Position numbers and translations under genes: made by a program
The notes under the pieces: model-generated
The model's database searches: none
The model's input: the letters and a program-made list of their open reading frames with translations, nothing else
What the model was told of the DNA's origin: nothing
Assembly: GCA_027625915.1 (NCBI GenBank)
Contig: JANTQA010000023.1
Span: 15,190,001 to 15,254,000 of the forward strand
Length of the DNA: 64,000 bases
Direction: 5' to 3'
DNA from: Anaeramoeba flamelloides
Lineage: Eukaryota > Metamonada > Anaeramoebidae
In this document: positions 1-12,599 of the stretch, piece by piece
How the letters are laid out: each line of letters starts with the position of its first letter
Position numbering within the stretch: position 1 is the stretch's first letter

Positions 1-2102
1 TTCATTAACTTTATCCAATTTGATTTTATTTTTTTGAATGTTCTCTTTATAGTTCAATTGAAAGTTTTCAAAGCATCTTTGTATAAGGTCTCTTTGTTTA
101 TTATTATAACATTGAATTCTCATAACCTTAATTGTAGAAATTTCTTCACCAATAATAATCTCCAAACCTTTTGTGCTCTTATTTGATACTGCTGTTTGGC
201 ATTGCTGATCTTCCCAATAAAAGGTATAAGGAGTTTCGTTTGTATAATTGCTATTTTTTTTTATTGGCTGGAACAAGAAGTACTCTTTTTCAATTTGAAA
301 GATAATGGGTACAACCTTTTGTGAATTTTGATTTAATAACCTTACTTGGAATGTTGCACTCTCATTTGCGAGGCATCTTAAAGAAAGTGCAACCTCCTCA
401 TTCCTATATCCTAAAATTTCACCAATTAAAGGAATTGATTCGGGATGATCACCATGATAATGTAAATACATTTGAAACGCCTTTGAAAAAATGTGACGTG
501 CAATTTTGGAGACTGCTTGGAATTTGAATGTTTTTTTTCTCATTTTAATTTTGTTCGCTTTTTCGTTTTCTTCCTTGTTTTCGTTGTTTTCTTCCTTGTT
601 TTCGTTGTTTGTTCCTTCTTCAGGGATTTTTTGTATTAAAACTAATTGAAATAGAGTATTGTCTTTCGACGAAAATCTGACTTTTGATTCTTGGATGTTT
701 TGAAATGGAAATGAAAATTTTTTTTTATTTTCAATGTTAATTATAAAATTCGTTACAGTGAATTGTAAAGTGGTCTTCAATTGTGCTTTTTTTCGAAAAT
801 AAATTAACACAAATTCACACTCCTTGTTCGTAAAGAGTTGCTGGATTCTTTGTATTTCTTCCGTTTGCTCATAAAAACTTGCAGAAGAAATCGTAAAGCC
901 TTCATCAGGTTCGTTTTTTAAAGTAACAAACGGTGACCTTGTAAGCGAATCATGCCTCCTTCGATCACTTCGTTTCATTGGCATCAAAACAGCCGGCTTA
1001 CCAACTACAAGGCTCTTTGAAACAAGATTTCTGTTTCTTCTCTTTTTGGTTTTGAGCTTGATTGGGGTTACCTCGGAAAACTTTATTATGATCTCTTCTT
1101 TTTGTTCAGAGCAAATACCTAACCCTTTCATTAAAGTAATTAGCCTTGCCTTTGTAAATTTTTTTTTGATCGGGATCAAATATTTTTCATTTATTCCATA
1201 TTCTTTACTTGCTTCGATCAGTCCTTCTAATTTTATTTTGAAATCGCTAATTTTTTGTGATTCATTTTTTGGAAAGGGGTAAGATAGAGAAAAATAAGAA
1301 TTTAGAAATTCGTTTTTAGTTTGTAGATGGGGTTGCATTTTAAATCAAATCCTATTTGAATTTCATTCTATTTTTTTTTTTCTTTTTTTTTCTTTTTTTT
1401 TTTTTTTTTTTTTTTCTTTTTCTTTTTCTATTTCAAATTCTTTTTCTATTTTTATTTCTATTTCTTTTTCTTTCATTTACAAAAAGTTAATTTGAAAATT
1501 TTAAAAGTGAATTGATTTTTAAATAATCAGTTTTTTTTACAAACCAAAGAATAGTTAAGAAATGAACAAAAGTTATTGACTTTTGATTCATTTACAATTA
1601 GACATAAATTCCAAAATATTTGAAAATTTTTTTCCACCTCTCTCCTTTTAAAAAAACACTTTGGGGAATCGAAAAAGTAATACACTCTGAAAAACTTTTG
1701 AGATTGTGAGATTAGTTATTACAATTCGAAATAAAGTAAAGTGAAAAAAAAGTGATAATTTCAGTTTCATAAATTGGTAAACTTTTTTTCTTTTTTTTTT
1801 TTTGTTTTGTTCTTGTTTTTTTTTGTTTTTGATAAAAAAGTCTAGAAAATATTACCTTTCACTTTTAGGTTCGTAAGACGTCTTAATAATACTCATAGTT
1901 TGACAAGAAAAATCTAAAAACTCTTCATTTGTTGATTTTAAAGGAATTTGTTGATTCAAAACATCCCTCATCCATGCAATTACATGTAACTTATCTTCTT
2001 TTAATGCTGGAGGTTTTTGAAATAAATGTCAAAAAAAGAAGAAAAATTATTTTTGTTTTTAGATTTGTTGTGTTCAAAGAAAAAAAAAATTGACTTACAC
2101 AT
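1..2102 (-). CDS. Hypothetical protein with CH-like N-terminus, 5' part of gene (three exons seen)
   Basis: Gene read on the minus strand and cut by the window's left edge; at least 467 codons are visible. Exon 1 is only ATGT (2102-2099), followed by a strong donor GTAAGT. Intron 1 is 92 bases. Exon 2 (2006-1856) ends at donor GTAATA. Intron 2 (1855-1247, 609 bases) ends at the first AG after an 80-base AG-free, pyrimidine-rich stretch. All junctions keep frame. Spliced, the N-terminus (about residues 5-105) has a helical pattern with a Trp near residue 14 and a GIN...YLIP segment; this recalls a calponin-homology domain, which the second splice joins from two halves. A basic KTKKRRNR patch follows, then beta-rich sequence and an ENKEE-type low-complexity stretch (near 558-620). 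An alternative is an unspliced start at ATG 1338, which is open to the edge but loses half the putative domain. Function unknown; the CH resemblance is inference. Confidence 0.6.
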
Positions 2103-4957
2103 TTTTTGTTTATTTCAATCTCGTAGGGAGAATTTATTCGAAAACCAAAAAGTTAATAATATAGAAAAACTAAATCAAAAAAAATGATCTTTATTTGGAC
2201 AAAAATATGTCTTTCTTTTTTTGTAGATTCAATTAAGATTGAATGTTTTTCATATTTGTGACAATACAACCAAAAAAGGTCGAAAGGGCAAATTCAAAAA
2301 ACAGTGCCTGGCTTATAAACCATCATCCAAATTTAAGAATTTTATTCAAAAACTTGAGAATAAAAATTATTTAGTTTAAAAGGCAATTTTTCATTGTAAG
2401 AAAGTTGGTTTTCAGAATATTTTTTCAAAGATAATGCTTTGAAAATAGGGTTAGTATATTCATTAATAAAGAAACCTTTATAAAATTTTTTATTTGTATT
2501 TTGAATTTATCAGATAGGAAAATCATTTTTTGTTTGGGTAATGGTTTTAAACATTAAAAATATGATTAAAGAATATTTTGATGATACTGATAAATTCTAA
2601 TAAATTTCAAAAAATTTTTTTGTCAATTTTCATTTTTATAAATCTCTGAACTTTTTCTTATCAAACATTCCCTGAAAAGGAATGTTTTGAAGAGCAACCA
2701 ATTTTATAGAGTTTCTTAACACATGACTTCATAAAATGCTTTATTCAAAGTTTGAGCATAATAATTTCAAAAAGGAAAATCAAGTAAAAATTTTCAACCA
2801 TTTATTGCAATTTATCAGTATTAAAAAAAAATCAATTGAACCAAAAAAAAGATTTATAGATTTTAAAAAAAATTTAAACATCAAAAAATTAAAAGAGTTT
2901 GGAATTGATATATTTTTTCGATTTGAAATTATTGTAAACATTATTAAAAATTTCAAAAAGAAATCTGTGAAAGGATTCAAAAAAAAAGAGATGTAAAAAA
3001 AAATTATAGACGATAATAATAACTCTGTGAGCCAAACCCAATTGAATATATAAATTAGAAAAAATATTTTATTACAATTCAAAATAAATTTAATAATTGG
3101 TTATTTAACCCTAATAAGAAGTAAATATTGAATATATCAAAAAAAGATCAATTATATTTATTTATTAAAAAGAAAATGAAGGGGTAGCTGTAAACTTCAG
3201 AAAAATTTGATAAAAGTATTTTTATTTGTAGGGAAATTTCACTTTTAGTAAATTCCAGGAGTTTGAATGAACAAATAACAGTCGAACTTTTCATTAAATT
3301 TTAAAAATAAAAGAAAAATAAATCAAATATTGTTTATTTGAAGATCGATAAAAAATGATCATTTATTTTATTTACATATATTTATTAAAAATTTATTGAA
3401 ATTTAAAAGATTTGGGGATCTTTTTTCAAATATACAGAGTATAAATCACAAAATATTATTATTAAAACAGTTATTAGAGAATTCAATATTTTCAAACAAT
3501 TAATATACTTCAAATTATTAATTTTAATAATAATAATAAAAATAGATAAAATAAAGAGAAATAATAATAAAACTATTAATAATTTTAATCTTTCTGTTAT
3601 TACTAACCCACTGTAAGGATTAAGAACGGGCTTTTAATTATTGATTAAAAACAATCAAATTAAAAATTCATTTTAGGTAGAAGTTGAATTTTGCAAGTTT
3701 TAAAAAAGTATTTTTGGAGAATTTTTAATTCAATTATTTGGTTCTTTTTGTTCTTATATTTTTTGCCCAATAAAAAGAAAAAATATAATTGAACTGTATT
3801 TTGAATCAAAAAAATATATAGTATTTCAAGTTTAAAAAAATTATTGTATTTTTTTTTTTAATTCAGTATATTTTTTATCATGTGTTCTTCTAAAACTTGT
3901 ATTGTTTTATATTTCAAAATGGTTATATTAGTTCCCTTCCCTTTAGAGACCCTAAGATTTCTTTATTCTTCAAAGAAAATATTTTTTGTTGAAATAAATC
4001 GGAAATATATTGGATTTTGAACTTTTCCAAAATGAGAAAAATGGATCTCAACTTGTAAAGATAATAATTCATTTCTGAAAAAAGCATAAAACAGAAAGTT
4101 TGGTTTTTAAGTAATCAGATTTTTACTTTGTTTTTCAATTTCAAGATGGGGTATTTTTTTTTGAATTTACTATTAAATTTACTCGAATACTTTTTTTGTT
4201 TGGAAATCGCTTAAATAAAGACTTATTTAAAATTAAAACAATTTTAATTTTAATTTCTTACTCTTTGCTGAAAAAAAGGGAATTTTTAATCGTTGAAAAT
4301 TATTTTGGTCAAATTAGAAAATAATTTTTGAAATATAAAAAAAAATAAAATTCAGAAGTACCAAGTATACTCAATTGTAAAAATGAAATATGATAAATCT
4401 CTCAAATAAAAAAAAATATTTTTTTTTCTTTCTTCGTTCTCAGTAACTATTTAAAAGTTAATTTAATTTCCCCTGCTTTGGCTAAAAAATAAATATAGCT
4501 AACTATTAATAATAATATTTTAAAAGAAAAAAAAATAAAAAGACTCATTAAACCCCTGCCAAAAATTTGGACACACCCAATGTGAAAAATAGGCAAAAAA
4601 ATAATTACTATTATTTATATTTTATAAAACATAATACGGAATCACGTTTTAATTGTACTCAGTATACTTGTTTTAATATGTAACAATTGTTACCTAAAAA
4701 GAAAAAAATATAAAACTAAAATATCAGCAGTTATTGATTTTTAAAAAAAAAAATATCGAATATATTTATTTATGAAGCTGAAAGCTTCTAAAAAAAATAT
4801 ATTCAGATGTTTTTTTTTTTTAAAAAGCAATAGCAAATGTTATTTTTTGTGGGCAAACAATATGAAAAAAATAAAAAAGATTAAAAACAAAAAACAAAAT
4901 TTTTTTTTTTATTTATTTTTCATCCTTTGCGATCTTTATCGAAAATAGTTAGAAATG
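2103..4957. other. Gene-poor AT-rich intergenic region
   Basis: Runs of A and T with frequent stops in all frames. Short open frames here (for example 2736-2996 plus) are Lys/Phe/Ile-rich with no recognisable motif, and I do not accept them. The only structure is one copy of a dispersed repeat near 4555-4735. The first few hundred bases should carry the promoter of the gene ending at 2102, but no element is recognisable. Confidence 0.5.
4555..4735 (+). repeat. Dispersed repeat family G, copy 1
   Basis: This stretch resembles 53868-54045. Both start with a CC(T)-AAAAATTTGG-ACACxCCC-like block, then AATAGGCAAAA, a TATTTTATAAAACAT block, and end in AAAAAAATATAAAACT. The leading block recalls ends of Tc1-type elements, but no matching inverted end was found. 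Diverged; the family is a by-eye call. Confidence 0.4.
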
Positions 4958-5075
4958 TTAAAAACAACAAATATAAAAGATCTTCATTTGTATTTTAATT
5001 TCTTTTAATATTTGTTCCAAACTCTCATTTGATATTGGAACTTCGTCTGGTGAATCGTTGTTATCTGATTGGCCA
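4958..5075 (-). pseudogene. Isolated exon-like fragment (possible 3' exon)
   Basis: On the minus strand a CTCTTTTAG acceptor is followed by 39 codons ending in TAA. The product begins GQSDNNDSPDEVPISNES and continues into an amphipathic EQILKEIKIQMK helix, a composition far more protein-like than the flanking A/T. No convincing upstream exon in a matching phase was found; the next minus-strand segment (about 5135-5270) is Ser/Asn-rich but broken. It may be the last exon of a dead gene or of a short unrecognised gene. No family recognised. Confidence 0.3.
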
Positions 5076-7204
5076 CTAAAAGAGTAAAATTTTGTACCAT
5101 TAAACATCCCAAGACAACAAAATTATAAATAAAAAAAAATGTTTTGTTATTTTCTCTTTTTGAAATTCTGTCATTTCAATTATTTAAAAAAAAAAAGTAA
5201 AAATGAAACTGAATTTTTCCAACTCCTATTAAATGGTTGATTACTTCGATTGCTACTCTTTTTTTGATCCTAAGTAAAAAAATTTTTATCAAAAAATTGA
5301 TATTTTTTTTTTGATTTCAAAAAGTCAATTGATCAGATCCAAAAGCCAAAATAAACCTTTTTATTTGCAATATTTTTTTTTTTTGATAAAGTGATCTGAT
5401 ATTTTTAGTAACTTGAATTTTTCACTTTATGAATTTGAATTTTCTTTCCCAAAAAAAACTCCAAAATCCTATTTAAACAATTTCCTCCTATATTTTTAAT
5501 TTGAAAAAGTTTTGATATTTTTTCACTAATTTTTAGCTTATTTTTTTCTTTCCAGAAAAGGAAAGCTTAACCCAATACAAGAACATTTGGTAAACAATAT
5601 CGAATATGTTACGTGATGTTGATCACAAAGATATAGCAACATTTTTTATATTTTTTCCAATATTTTTGCTTGAGAAAAATAACAAAATTAGTGGGTCCTA
5701 AATGATGAAACTACTGAGAAAAAATAATTTTATTGTTAAATTTGTTGAAATTTCACCAACATTTATTCTTTGATTAAATGGTTAAGATACTTTCAACTAA
5801 TATTATTTACTATTTCTATTAAAAAGAACTCAAGAATAACTTTCTATCAACTATTGTAATAATTTTCCGATCTAACCTTATTTGTTAAAAATTGGAAAAA
5901 TGAAATGAAAAAAATTTTTTTTTAAAAGATAAACTTACTTTTTGTTATGGAGGAATGTATTTTGTCAAAATAAAAAGAAAACTTGTTGATATCTTGAAAA
6001 AATTTTTTTTTGTAAATTGTCTTTTGAATTATGAGATGGGTTATACATTTCCTAAACAATTTACTAAATTGAATCTGGTTTTTTGAATTCCAAAATTAAC
6101 TTAAAAGTTTATAAAACCAAAAAAAGTAACAGATTATTTTTATAAACAATTAAGTTAATTCTTGAAAATAAAAAAACAGATTTTTTTTTATATTGTTGAT
6201 TAAAAGTATTGATTTAGAAAAAAAAAAATGTTTAGTTCTAATTATTATTCTTTCAATAAAAATATCAGCCAATAAAACCAATTAAAGTATATGTGATTCA
6301 ATAAATGAATAAATGATATAAGTTTTACAATAGTTTCTCAATTAAATTGAGATTTATGTAGCAAAAAAAAAATTTATTCATTAAAGTCCGATAGAGTTGT
6401 TTTCTGGTTTTCAAAATATGAAAAAAAATTGCAAAAAAGTTTCAAATTTGAAAAATTTTTTTAACAAATTGTTTGGCCTTATAAAAAAGAATCTTCATAA
6501 AAATTTAAATCATTTTTGGCAGAAAAAATATGATTATGTTTTTGTTCTAAATTAAATTACTTTATTCCCAATTATCTGAAAATATTTGTAATTAAAATAA
6601 TTTTCAAAATCAAAATTCAAAACCAGAGTAAAATTTGTAAATGGCTTTTAAAATTTCATGATTTTAACTATTCTTTTTAAAAAGATACAATTATTATTTA
6701 ATCCGTTGAATATATCAATTGTTTTGGTTAACCTAAAGAATTATCTCAAAAAAAAAAAAAAAAAAAAATTATATTAATATTTCTGGCAACAAAGATAATG
6801 GTAGTATAATAATGATGAAAATGGTATAAAAAAGGGTAAAATTTTGTCATAATGTAAGAAATAAAATGAATTTAAAGGTTTTCTTTTTCAGAAAAAATGG
6901 AAAAAATATTGATCTCACTAAACTAATTTTCTTTTATGGTTTTCTTATTTGATCAGAATTTTTTGACACTTGGCATATACAAAATTTGTAAGTAGAGAAT
7001 ACCAACAATAACATATTTTAAAATTTTGTCTTGTTGTCTAAGAAGACTGATTCGCTTAATAATTTCCTTTCCATTAAAATCAAAAAATTAATTTTACTCT
7101 CATTTTTATATTCAAGACAAATTCATCATTCTAATTTATAATTTAAAGCAATAAGAACGAAATGAAAAAACAACAAGAAAAAAAAATCATTACAAGTGGC
7201 AATT
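5076..7204. other. AT-rich intergenic region, nothing recognised
   Basis: No protein-like reading frame, RNA gene or clear repeat was seen. The sequence is dominated by A and T homopolymers, with many stops in every frame on both strands. Confidence 0.5.
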
Positions 7205-7540
7205 AAACAAAAAATAAAAAAAAAAATAGAAGAATTGAAAAGAACATCCAAAGAAGAAATTAAAAAACTTGAAAACAACAGATAACTCGAAAAAAGTCTG
7301 TCCAAAGAAATTCACCAAAAGAAATGTGAAAGATTGGAAGAAAAAATGGAATTGAATGAAAAACGAATAGCAAGTCTTTTGAAAGTAATTGGTGAATCAG
7401 ATTTAGATTATGAACAATCAATCAAATTACATCAAAACAAAATCCAAACTTTTTCTATGGATTTAAACAATTTAGAAATAACTTTAACATACAAAAAAAA
7501 AGATTTAAGAAAAAAGGTTTTTAAGAGTAACTTTTACCTT
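7205..7540 (+). pseudogene. Decayed coiled-coil gene fragment
   Basis: One plus-strand frame reads through as a heptad-like, Lys/Glu-rich coiled coil (for example QKIKKKIEELKRTSKEE, later EKRIASLLKVIGESDLDYEQ). It is interrupted once by a TAA near 7282, where a charged residue would be expected. The part after the stop is the open frame 7334-7576, whose last third degenerates into poly-Lys codons. Upstream, from about 7150, the frame fades. It looks like a remnant of a larger host gene rather than a complete one. Partner and function cannot be inferred. Confidence 0.4.
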
Positions 7541-9014
7541 GAAAGACATTCATTAAAAAAAAAAATAAAAAAATAAATATTTATTAAATTTAATTCCGAA
7601 AATTGGTTTTATTTTTATGTTTTATATATAAAATTATGAGTTCTAAAATAAGTTACATACTCTGATTACCCAGTGACAAATATAAGGAATTTTATTTATT
7701 AAATAGTATTTATCGTTTTTTAACCAACATACCCAGAAAGTACTTAACAGGTTGGTTAAACATTCGTAAATTTTTTCTCTGAATTATCATTATGCTTGGT
7801 TTTTTTATTATTTTAAAAAGAATTTTTCTAAATACTTCTTTTTTATAAAATTAATTATTTAGATATAATTTCAAAATATTTTAACTATTTATTTTTGTAC
7901 TAAATCCCTTTTAGTTCTGAAAAATATTTATTGACAAGAAATACTTTTTTAAAAAAGGAATTTCAAATACTACATAAAACTTTTAATTGTATGTATTTTA
8001 TCAATAATTCTTTTTGTTTTTGTTTAAATATAAAAGATATTGTTCCATTTTCTGGTTTGATAATTAGTATTTGGCAGGTTGAAATAATCTTTTCATTAAA
8101 TCAAAAAAAATTATTTTATTTTTTTTTTTACTCAATTCATTACATTTTACTATTTATAAAAATTCATAGAACAAGAACAGGGTGTTCATTAAAAAGGGAT
8201 TTTTGGAAGAGAAAAAAGAAATTTCTTTAGAATATTTTTGATAAAACTTTAATATTTATTATAATTGTTCAATGAGATATGTATAATTTATTTTTTTGAT
8301 AGGAATACTTTAATAATTGGGATCAATTAATGATATTTTATAAGATAGCTTTTAATCTAAAATCAATTTTCAAATCTTAAATTTTAATTTATTATATTTT
8401 TAATAAATATAATTTTATTTATTTTTTTTCTTTTTCATTTTTTCTCGTTATTTTTGATCTTATCAAAAAGAGATCCATGTTATTTAAATGATAAAATAGA
8501 TAATAAAAAAGGGTATAAACTTATTTTACAAAAGTAAAGAAAAAAAATTCTTATAATATTCACAGCAACTTTTTACTAACAAACTATTTTCATTTTTTTT
8601 TGGTTAGATTTTCCCAATTTTTATTTTTATAAAATAATATTCAACCTCCTCAATTGTTTTCTATAATTTAAAAATTCAGTTTTAAAACTATGAATTTGGA
8701 AAACTAAAGTAATTTTTTCAAATAAAGTCCAATTTCAAAAAATAATTGATAGATAATACAATATATTATTTTTTATTTACTTTAATAAAAAAATTTTGAA
8801 AAAGAAAATTATTTTTAGAAAAATAAGAAAATATAACTTAATTAAATCCTTTTCTTATGGTTACCAATTGGTAAAATTTATTTTTAAAATCTATATCTTT
8901 TCAATTTTTTTTTTTTTTTTTTTTTTTACTTATTACCAAAAATCTCTTAAAACAAGCTAAATAATAATTATCAATAAATAAACAAAAATAATTAAATAAT
9001 ACTGAAATAATAAC

Positions 9015-9421
9015 AATAATACACCCCCATTTCAAAAATTGTAACTCAAATAAAATAATAAATTGAAAAAAATAGATATTTTAATATTGGTCAGAAAAAA
9101 ATAATTAAATATTATAAATAATTAACCTTTTAATCATCTAAATCGATGAAAACATTATATTATAACAATAATTTCAGATAAAAACAAAAACTAAAAAAAA
9201 AAAAAAAATAAAATGCATTTTTGATAAGTATATTGTTTATTTTTATAGCTGAAATGTCACTAAAAGAAGGTTAAAAGAAGATTATTTGTTAATAATTATC
9301 TGAATTTCAAAAGATATTATACAGTCTCAATATTTTAAAGTTTATTGGTTATTTTGAAAATGTTTGTTTTTTTCCACTGGATCTTTTGTAAAAAAAAAAT
9401 CAAAAAGAAAAAATTTTCAAA

Positions 9422-9453
<32 letters not shown>

Positions 9454-9625
9454 AAAGAAAAAGAAAAACAAAAATTTGAAAAAGCAAAACATAAATTTTC
9501 AAAAATAGAAAATATGATAAATGATCGAAAAATTGATAATTTATTTTTTGATAAGAATATGGTAAAACTACACAAGTCACTGCCAATAACATTGTAAGGA
9601 GAGTCAACATTTTTTAAAAACTTGT
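9015..9625 (+). repeat. Dispersed repeat family J, copy 1 (about 610 bp)
   Basis: Matches 60345-60960 in the same orientation. Shared blocks are CCATTTCAAAAATTGT-ACTC, AATAATAAATTGAA, a long A-rich centre (A runs broken by single G and C), TTTGAAAAAGCAAAA, TTTTTTTGATAAGAATA and a GAGTCAA block at the end. The apparent open frame 9364-9597 lies inside it and is not preserved in the second copy, so I treat it as non-coding. Confidence 0.5.
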
Positions 9626-11233
9626 TTAATAGATATTTATATATGTATATAATATGTAAAACTATTCTAAAAAAGTATAATAAAAATTAATAGAATAAAC
9701 ATAATAATAATAATTATAATTATGAAAAGAAATGATCGATGATTTAGCAATTTTACAAAAAATGTTCACAAAACATAAAAAAAATAAAAAAAACTGTTAT
9801 GGGTTATAATCTTGCATATAGTATAGCTAGGATAAAAAACTATCAAGAAATTTAAAGTTTCAATATAATCGGTGGTAATTTTGTTTAATCACATCTCTTC
9901 AAAAAATAAAAATCAAAATAAATAAAAAATTTTTTTGTGAGTATTTTTCTTAAAGTGTGAATATTTGATATATTTCAAAGTAATTGTTTTTCTTTGCTGT
10001 CAAACCTAAAACCCGAAATTTTCAAAAACCAGGTAATTCGATTTTTCTGATCAATTGGAAATTTCGGGGTTTGGATTTGAAAGTTATTTGTTATTTGATT
10101 AAAAAAACAAAAAAAAATTGTTTAATCATTCTGGAAAAAACGGCCAAAATTGTTTTAATTGTAAACAGTAGTTAGGAAAATTATTCTCATTTTCAAATCT
10201 TTTTTAATGTCTTTTTTCCTTGGTTTTAAAACAAAAACCAAGTCAAAAAAATACATTTATTTTTGGAATCAAAATATAATTCAAAAAATCAAATAAAACC
10301 AAAATTTAAGAATATTGAATTTACCGATTTGAAATTTAATTCTAAACCTTTGTAAAAGTAAATTTTTTCCATTTTTTGATACTATGGTTAATCGATTCAG
10401 GCGAAATTGGCTTTAGGATTTTAAAAATAGGTATTAATCCAGCTTGAACAATTCCAATTTCAGGGAATTTCAGTTTCAAGGATCTTCATTGATCAGAAAA
10501 AATATAGTAAAAAAAAAAATTGAAAAATTTTTCTTTTCACTACAATATGTCCCTACGAACCAAAAAACACTAAAAATGGAAAACTGATCAAATACCTTCC
10601 ATTAATACAATTAAAAAAACTACATTAAAAAATAAAAATAAATAAAGTTTCAATTTAACTTTTTCTTGAAAACATTTTTTGTCAAAATCATTAAATTCAC
10701 ACTTGAAATTATGTATATTTTTAGATACACAATCTTGTTTTAACTCATTTACTCAAACAAATTCTAAATTATGGGAATTTTCTTTTCACAAAAGGCACTA
10801 ATTTGGTCTTCAAATGTTTTTTTTTAGTTTTAAATGGTAAAATTAAAAAAAAGTTAAACTAAAAAGATAAACTCTCTGGAAAAGCATTCTAATTTAATAT
10901 ATTAACTTATTCTTTGATTTCAAACTTTTCTCAACCCCAATTTTTCAAAAAAAAATAAAAAAGTGCACAGTAATTTCAAAAAATATTTTCGATATTCAAA
11001 AGTTGAGAGTGTTTTTATTCTAAAAAAATTTATCCCAGTGGCTAATTGAATTTTGTTAGAAATCTAGATTTTGAAAAATATTAATCAGAAAAAAATAGTG
11101 ATTAATTTTATTAAGGAAATATTACAATTAAAACCGATTTGACCATTTTTTTACAGTTGACAATTGATTCATTGGTTTGCAATAAACTAATATGAAAAAT
11201 TAATTTTGATAATTATCATCTTCATTTTTTACA

Positions 11234-11259
11234 TCAAAGATCGAGATCTCGATCTTTGA
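11234..11259. repeat. Perfect 26-base palindrome
   Basis: The sequence TCAAAGATCGAGA followed by its exact reverse complement, with no spacer. It stands in otherwise unstructured A/T sequence about 700 bases downstream of ATG101's 3' end. Confidence 0.9.
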
Positions 11260-11943
11260 AATTTGTATAAAATTTTGTTCCATAAAAAATATTTCTTTTG
11301 ATCGATTAAAAATGATAAAAATTTCTAATTATTTTTTTTTTAAGATTGTTTTTTATGATAAATGAAAATCAAATGGATTAAATTTGTTATGATTGGTACT
11401 GTTCCTGACAAAATATATATAGAGAGAATTGATATTGCCATAACCTTTTTAACACATTACAGGTTTTTGAAAGTATTAATTAAAAAAATGGCTTGGCCTT
11501 TTCAAAAGATAAAACTTGTAAATCGTTTTATTTGCATAAAAAAAAAGATGGTTTGTTTATCACTTTTTCAAAAAAAGAATAATAAAATTCATCAGAAACA
11601 ATCAAAAATATTTCCAAAGAAGTTTGTTGTTCTTATTGTTTTATTTCGTAAAAAAAAAATAAATTAATTATCCATACTTTCTCATTAATATTCTGTTTAT
11701 ACCATAATGAAATGATAAAGGTATAAAAAAATATCTTCTCCAAACATTCTATACAAAATACACTGAATTTTTTATTCTTTGTTGGATATGAAAAAACATA
11801 TATTTTCACAACCGACTTTGAAAATTTCAATACCATTCCACTTGAAAATTTCTTGTGGTTTTATTCGTAATTCAAAAAATCACATGACATTTAAGTGGTC
11901 AAGTAAATAAATAAACAGCAGTGTTTGGCTATTTTTTGGATTA

Positions 11944-12599
11944 TTACAAGATCGTTGTTTCAAATTTAAATTTAAAGGGAATGGGGTTTTCAGAATCTTT
12001 AATTTGAGGGAAATAGTCTTGGTTGCTTAAGGTAAAATTAACGTGGGTAATAATCTTTTTGAAAATTTTTTTCACTTGCTCCCGAATTCCTTTGCCAAAA
12101 TTTTCATTATTTGATTCCTCCTCTTGCTGTAATTGTTGTTCGATGATCTTTATTTCTAAAATCCATTCTTCCCAAGTTTGTGATGAAAAAGACCACATTA
12201 CAGGCTTTGTGAAGTGCAACTTAAATTCGCCTGCCTTTGATTCTGATGCATTCAATTTCTTGACAAACTTTTTAATTTCTGTGCTTAGCCTTTCGTTGAT
12301 TCCTTGATCAGAGACACTCACATAACAGATTTCGTAACCTTCAATTTTATGATCTTTTGGTTTGACTGTACCAACAGCTCGATTAAATAAGATTGTATGG
12401 AAGATCGCTATTTTTTTCATATTTTTTATGAAATTATTTTTTTTGTAAGTTTGTGAAGAAAGAAAAACATTTAATGATCAAAAGAGATCTTTTCACTTTT
12501 TGTTTCTTTGTTAGTTGTCGAAAAAGAATTATTACAAGCAATAATTTCGTATGCATCACCAGAAACACATTTGATTGAATCTAAATAAATTTGTTCCAT
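11944..12599 (-). CDS. ATG101: Autophagy-related protein 101 (ATG101), two exons
   Basis: Encodes a 175-residue ATG101, the HORMA-fold partner of ATG13 in the ULK/Atg1 autophagy-initiation complex. Exon 1 (12599-12536) supplies MEQIYLDSIKCVSGDAYEII, matching the N-terminal strand and helix of animal ATG101. Donor is GTAATA, intron 128 bases, acceptor AATAG; exon 2 runs 12407-11944. Starting at the Met at 12420 would lose the first beta-strand, so I prefer the spliced start. Recognisable blocks are S-IFHTILFNR (family: AVLHTVLLHR), YEICYVSV, and the W-S-F pair at W93/F95, equivalent to the exposed WF finger (human W110/F112) that recruits downstream factors, followed by WEEWILEI. Shorter than human (218) through loop deletions and an abbreviated C-terminus. 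Presence implies a canonical ATG13-ATG101 type initiation complex. Confidence 0.88.

Larger units (their letters stand above)
7577..11943. other. AT-rich intergenic region with small palindromes and one dispersed repeat
   Basis: No gene supported. It contains a hairpin at 7719-7760 (TTTAACCAAC and its complement), repeat family J at 9015-9625, a short foldback near 10008-10073 (AACC-CGAAATTT paired with AAATTTCGGGGTT), and a perfect palindrome at 11234-11259. Open frames such as 7931-8230 and 11362-11667 have no motifs and a Lys/Phe/Ile-only composition. Confidence 0.5.

Noticed and set aside
2736-2996. 86-codon plus-strand frame
   Set aside because: Only Lys/Phe/Ile/Asn composition, and an equally long frame exists on the opposite strand (2780-3082); chance in A/T-rich DNA.
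9364-9597. Lys-rich 77-codon frame
   Set aside because: Lies in dispersed repeat J; the frame is not kept in the second copy at 60345-60960.
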